A stretch of DNA of 64,000 nt from Culex pipiens pallens (Eukaryota > Arthropoda > Insecta > Diptera > Culicidae). Location of the stretch: assembly GCF_016801865.2 (NCBI RefSeq), contig NC_068938.1:114850615-114914614 (forward strand), read 5' to 3'. The notes under the pieces were generated by a model. It had not been told where the DNA came from. It saw nothing but the letters and a program-made list of their open reading frames with translations, and searched no databases. Below, piece after piece: positions 60,455 to 64,000 of this stretch. A program made the translations under genes and the position numbers. The first letter of the stretch is position 1; the number at the start of each line of letters is the position of its first letter.

Positions 60455-61250
60455 ACCTTACTTACTAAAGAAAGGTATAGGTTTTACTTTATGGCTGGAC
60501 ATCATTTTCATGTTCGTAAATATGACGACTCAGCATGAATTTTAATCGGAAAAATCGCCAAAAAATTACACTGCAACGATTTTTGACGCTCTATCGATTC
60601 ATCTTGACAGAACTCGTCTATCTTCAACCCTCGAATTTTGAGAAAATAAATTCCGTGAAGATCGAGTGATGTTCGTGTGTGATAAAATTTTGCCAAACAT
60701 TGTGTCGCGTCGTTCTCAGCTCCCCAGAATCCAATGTTGATTCTTCTGAATGCAGATGAAAGGTAGTGTGCTGAACCTGGGCGAGTTTTCGGATGTGGCC
60801 AGACTTTTCAACAAAATACTCAGTTTTCAAATGAAAATATGGTCAAAATTTTTTATTTTCATATCTTTTATTCATCCCAAACATTGCTTTTTTTGAGCTC
60901 TACAAGATATCGTAGCTTTTCGGTTTCTTTTGCCCAGTCCGTTTTTGCATAACTGTCCAATGTTTATGCAAAAACTTTTGTGACATAGGACATTCATCCG
61001 GTTACAAACAATTTGTTTCCCGTGTGCTCCTAAAATCGCCTTTAAGTAGGCTTCATTTTGTCGTGATTTCGTAAGTTTATTTAACAGAGTTCATTGGATT
61101 CCAATAGGAGCTTTCTAAGCTTCTAAGCTTTATATCGTTTTCAAAGTTTTCAATGCTCGCGACGCCAATGGCTATCTACCTAAGGTATCGCGATTTAGTG
61201 TGTAGTGGTGCGGTTGTAAAAATAGCTATCTCTAACTCTCATTCTCTGAC
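60455..61250 (-). mobile_element. Element with CTTACTAAAGAAAGG end, copy B
   Basis: It is the reverse complement of about 24010-25350 without the TTAA MITE. Landmarks are TTTACTTTATGGCTGGACAT, TTCATTTTGTCGTGATTTCG and GTGTAGTGGTGCGGTTGTAA. The second terminus is missing. Confidence 0.75.
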
Positions 61251-61694
61251 ACCTTCTGTGTCAGTTAATGGAAGACCCCTAAAAAGCTAGTTCAACCAAA
61301 TATTACACTTAGAATGAATGGCCCTTAGCTTTTTCACCTCCTTTCCCCTTATAACTGCCAGCGCCCTGTCTGGATCTATCCACCAAGTGACAAATGGTTT
61401 GAAAAAACTGTTGTCGCGATCAGCAATTCTGTCTCTTCTCTTTCTATCCTAGGTTAGTTTAATATTTCTCGCCGCTAATTGCCAATATAAGCAAATAATT
61501 ATTATATACAAATATCAATTCATTCCTTCTACTCACTCAATAAGTCTTCTTCTTCACAATAAACCTCCTACCTTAACCCCTTCGAATCCTACTCCTTTTC
61601 CAGTTCCTGCCTTATGTTTACACTAATTATATTTCTTCTTTTTCAGGTAAACTCACAGATTATCATCTCCGTCCTAGGGTATTTTAACCATTAG

Positions 61695-61945
61695 TGGACC
61701 CCCTAGTAGAGCCGAAGCACATTTTTCACAAATTTTCAATATTTTAAGCACTTTTTCATAAACCTTTGTACAAAACAATGAAAACAGAAGTCTTTTGAAC
61801 AATTTTGACTATTTGTTTCATCAGTTATTTGTTTTTGAGCAGAAAAATAGCCAATTGAAAAAAAAGCCTGTTGTGGACCCCCTTTTCCTATAGTGGACCC
61901 GGGTCCATAATCCGATTGTGGACCCGGGTCCACTATAGGCAAACT
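61695..61945. repeat. GTGGACCC-rich repeat with palindromes
   Basis: AGTGGACCCGGGTCCA and GTGGACCCGGGTCCACTATA lie within 60 bp, with AGTGGACCCCC near 61695. GGGGTCCACTTTTGG and TATTGGACCCCC near 63.65-63.71 kb appear to belong to the same disrupted element. Confidence 0.55.
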
Positions 61946-62504
61946 GTTATTTTTATACCAAATTTAACCAATATTTGATGTTTTGATGCATTGTGTAGGT
62001 CTAATGATAGATATAATGAATAAAAGATGGATTTTGCTCACTTTTCATCATGAACAAATAATTTTTATTAACAAATTTGGCTTTAAACAACAAAAAACCA
62101 AACAGACATTTAAACACATTTATTTCCGAAAAAGATCAGAGAAAACGTCTCAAAAACCACTGTAAACATAAACATAATTTAATGGCCGAAACTAAACAAT
62201 AGAATTGTTTACAGTTGCTGATAAAACCACGCATGTTTATTGTAAAAAAAATGTTTTGTTATTGATTTATTATAATAAAATATCATTTCAAACTGCAATG
62301 ATGGTGCTTCAGTTAAGTACAATTAACTATAGTTTTGATTAATTATAATTTCTTACGGCTTCAGCATTTTTGGTACTTTTAATATGAAAACCGCTATATT
62401 TATATTCATAATTGAAAAAATATGCGTTTAGGTTGATAACAACAAGCATTTTTTTATATTTTAGAGAAACTTTTGCTTGAATACACAGTTTTCATCATTT
62501 TTGA

Positions 62505-63615
62505 GAGTCGTGTGGTGTTCTTGGGAGAGATCGGTGGCCGAATCGACGAGCGCGATTACGCAAAAAAGTGTTAGAAGATTCTGGAATTCATTGAAAATAG
62601 GTGTCGCGTCATGGCCTTGGAAGTTTGGCCGTCAGTCGTGTGGTGTTCGTGGGAGAGATCGGTGGCCGAATCGACGCGTGGAATCCGCGAGATAGTAGTA
62701 AAAGTTTTTCTTTTTTTCTAATTTATTGATAGAAGGCTTCGCGTCGTCTTGTATAGGTTGAATTTCTGTAGTTGAGCCGGTTGTTCGCGGTCCGGACTGG
62801 ACATTTGTGTTGAAGTTTGATGCAGAGAAGTCGTGCGCGAAGAATTTAATGAAAACGATTGAAACATTTCGGTGTATCAGCACTATTTGAGGTTAACATG
62901 ATAATGGATAATAAGTTACCTAACATTTCATTTCGTTTTGAAAGCCCTTCCCATAGCATCGTTGCTCGGATGGCACGCCGACGGTTAGAAGTAAAAATAC
63001 GGAATCGGAAACGATTATGTTTTACTTTCTGGTCATATCATCTACCAATAATGAATCCGGATCTATTTAAAATTGTACGTCACCGAAGAATTCGTTAATT
63101 CAAATTTCATTTCGAAAGCCCATCCCAAAGCATCGTTGCTCGGATGGCACGCCGGCGGTAAGAAGTAAAAAAATACGCGAATGATAAGTCCTTCTCATAG
63201 CGTCGTATCTCGGAAGGCAACGTTTATGTTTCACTTTCTGGTCATATCATCTACCAAGATGAATCCTGACCTTCCCTTTCCTTCCCCTACTAACACAACT
63301 CCCCCACTTCCCGTGATGCTTGAAGGAGATGCTGTGGATTCAACGGTCTCATGGGGTGTCAACAGGTATAGAGCGACAAACTCTGTGTCTAATGAGTCTG
63401 CAACTTCAACTATCGGACTAACATTCCTACCTTTGTTGAACTGCATCTCCTTGGGGGGGCGCCGGTATTGACTTAAAGCAGAGATCTTCAGGAGTTATAC
63501 AGTGAGGATGATTAGCTCCCACTATTCATCTGTTGGTTCATTGTGTAACTTCAGCTGATCCGTCAATAACGGAGTAGCAGCTCATTGGCAGTCAACCATG
63601 CTCATGCTCATGCTC
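62505..63615 (+). mobile_element. Non-autonomous retroelement with CATGCT-repeat 3' end
   Basis: A 25-bp direct repeat beginning AATACACAGTTTTCATCATT flanks it (62480-62504, 63616-63640). The 5' part carries two copies of AGAGATCGGTGGCCGAATCG (about 62527 and 62655), resembling repeated promoter units of LINE 5' regions. The middle has repeats with CATCGTTGCTCGGATGGCAC. The 3' part is homologous to the element at 4550-5783 and ends in a CATGCT tract. No reverse transcriptase frame. Confidence 0.75.
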
Positions 63616-63640
63616 AATACACAGTTTTCATCATTTTTGA

Positions 63641-64000
63641 AGTTTTAATTAACAGGGGTCCACTTTTGGAAAAGTTTGGATTTTCGTTGTCCTATATTGG
63701 ACCCCCATAATTTTTGCTAGAAAATTGCATTTCTTCGCTTTATTTTAGTAAATATCCTTAAACTTACATTACTTCGACTTGCTGAAGTTAAATAATCAGT
63801 CAAAAAATGATTGGATGGTTAATTCAATCATAAAATATAAATGCAGTTTTGTTGTGAAAATGCTAGTGGCCATGGCTGATTTCAGATGTCGAAATCAAAA
63901 CACTTATTTTGGTGAAAAGGACAATTCAATGTCAGTCAACATTGTTCTAAATGATGCTGAACATGCCAAATAAAAGATTTGTAGACAACAACATGCTTGA
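63641..64000. other. AT-rich sequence to window end
   Basis: A 64-codon frame at 63779-63973 has a fairly protein-like look but no motif I recognise. It could be a transposon remnant. Confidence 0.3.

Noticed and set aside
63181..63471. Frame shared by both CATGCT-tailed elements as possible ORF
   Set aside because: The common stretch is open in both copies over about 40 codons, but most nucleotide differences change the amino acid and the frames diverge at the C-terminus. No constraint is visible.

Overview
The window looks like a gene-poor, transposon-saturated stretch of an insect nuclear genome. A culicine mosquito (Culex/Aedes-like) is the best guess, from the mix of tRNA-derived SINEs, Jockey-type retrotransposons and many short terminal-inverted-repeat (TIR) elements with TA, TTAA or 8-bp target-site duplications (TSDs). 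This is inferred from sequence character; no database was searched. I found no intact host protein-coding gene, no rRNA or functional tRNA gene, and no CRISPR array. The only convincing intact open reading frame is a 469-residue retrotransposon Gag-like protein (9667-11076). A second, broken Gag lies on the minus strand (21346-22411), and a frameshifted unknown gene with a SAM-like segment and a CPFC zinc-finger-like motif lies at 26908-27437.

Layout. 0.7-4.5 kb: a Tc1/mariner-like element (668-4509) split by a 2.9-kb foldback (784-3694). 4.5-5.8 kb: a retroelement with a GAGCAT-repeat end and an internal 115-bp tandem array; a relative sits at 62.5-63.6 kb. 7.86-11.67 kb: a large TIR element with a palindromic end and a 226-bp tandem array, into which the intact Gag-only Jockey element has inserted. 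12-18 kb: several MITEs, a strong 13.4-kb hairpin, a composite tRNA-headed SINE and a 481-bp near-complete palindrome. 21.2-23.2 kb: a second Gag-only Jockey copy beside a hAT-type MITE. 23.3-25.4 kb: a TIR element interrupted by a TTAA-flanked MITE, with a related copy at 60.5-61.25 kb that lacks the MITE. 26-33 kb: SINE fragments, the pseudogene, a GC-rich island and a MITE carrying a dimeric SINE. 33.6-37.6 kb: twelve 164-bp monomers, interrupted by a 1608-bp TIR element without loss of register. 37.8-42.3 kb: SINEs and a second copy of the 7.86-kb family with a nested MITE. 45.4-48 kb: a foldback with an 81-bp flanking duplication and a hAT MITE nested in a TA-flanked MITE. 50.7-52.5 kb: a second foldback built from the same ~140-bp monomers as the first. 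The rest (about 5.8-7.8, 18.7-21.2, 28-32.8, 38.6-39.6, 42.4-45.4, 48-50.6, 52.5-54 and 55.3-60.4 kb) is AT-rich, low-repeat DNA without recognisable genes, probably intergenic or intronic.

Two themes stand out. First, both Jockey copies encode only ORF1 (Gag), lack any reverse transcriptase, are bounded by clear TSDs, and share a 3'-terminal block at almost the same distance from the end. That is what passengers copied by another element's reverse transcriptase would look like. Second, several unrelated inverted-repeat elements carry internal tandem arrays (about 140, 164 and 226 bp), as expected of seeds for satellite DNA. Several insertions have an apparent empty site elsewhere in the same window, which dates and validates them internally.
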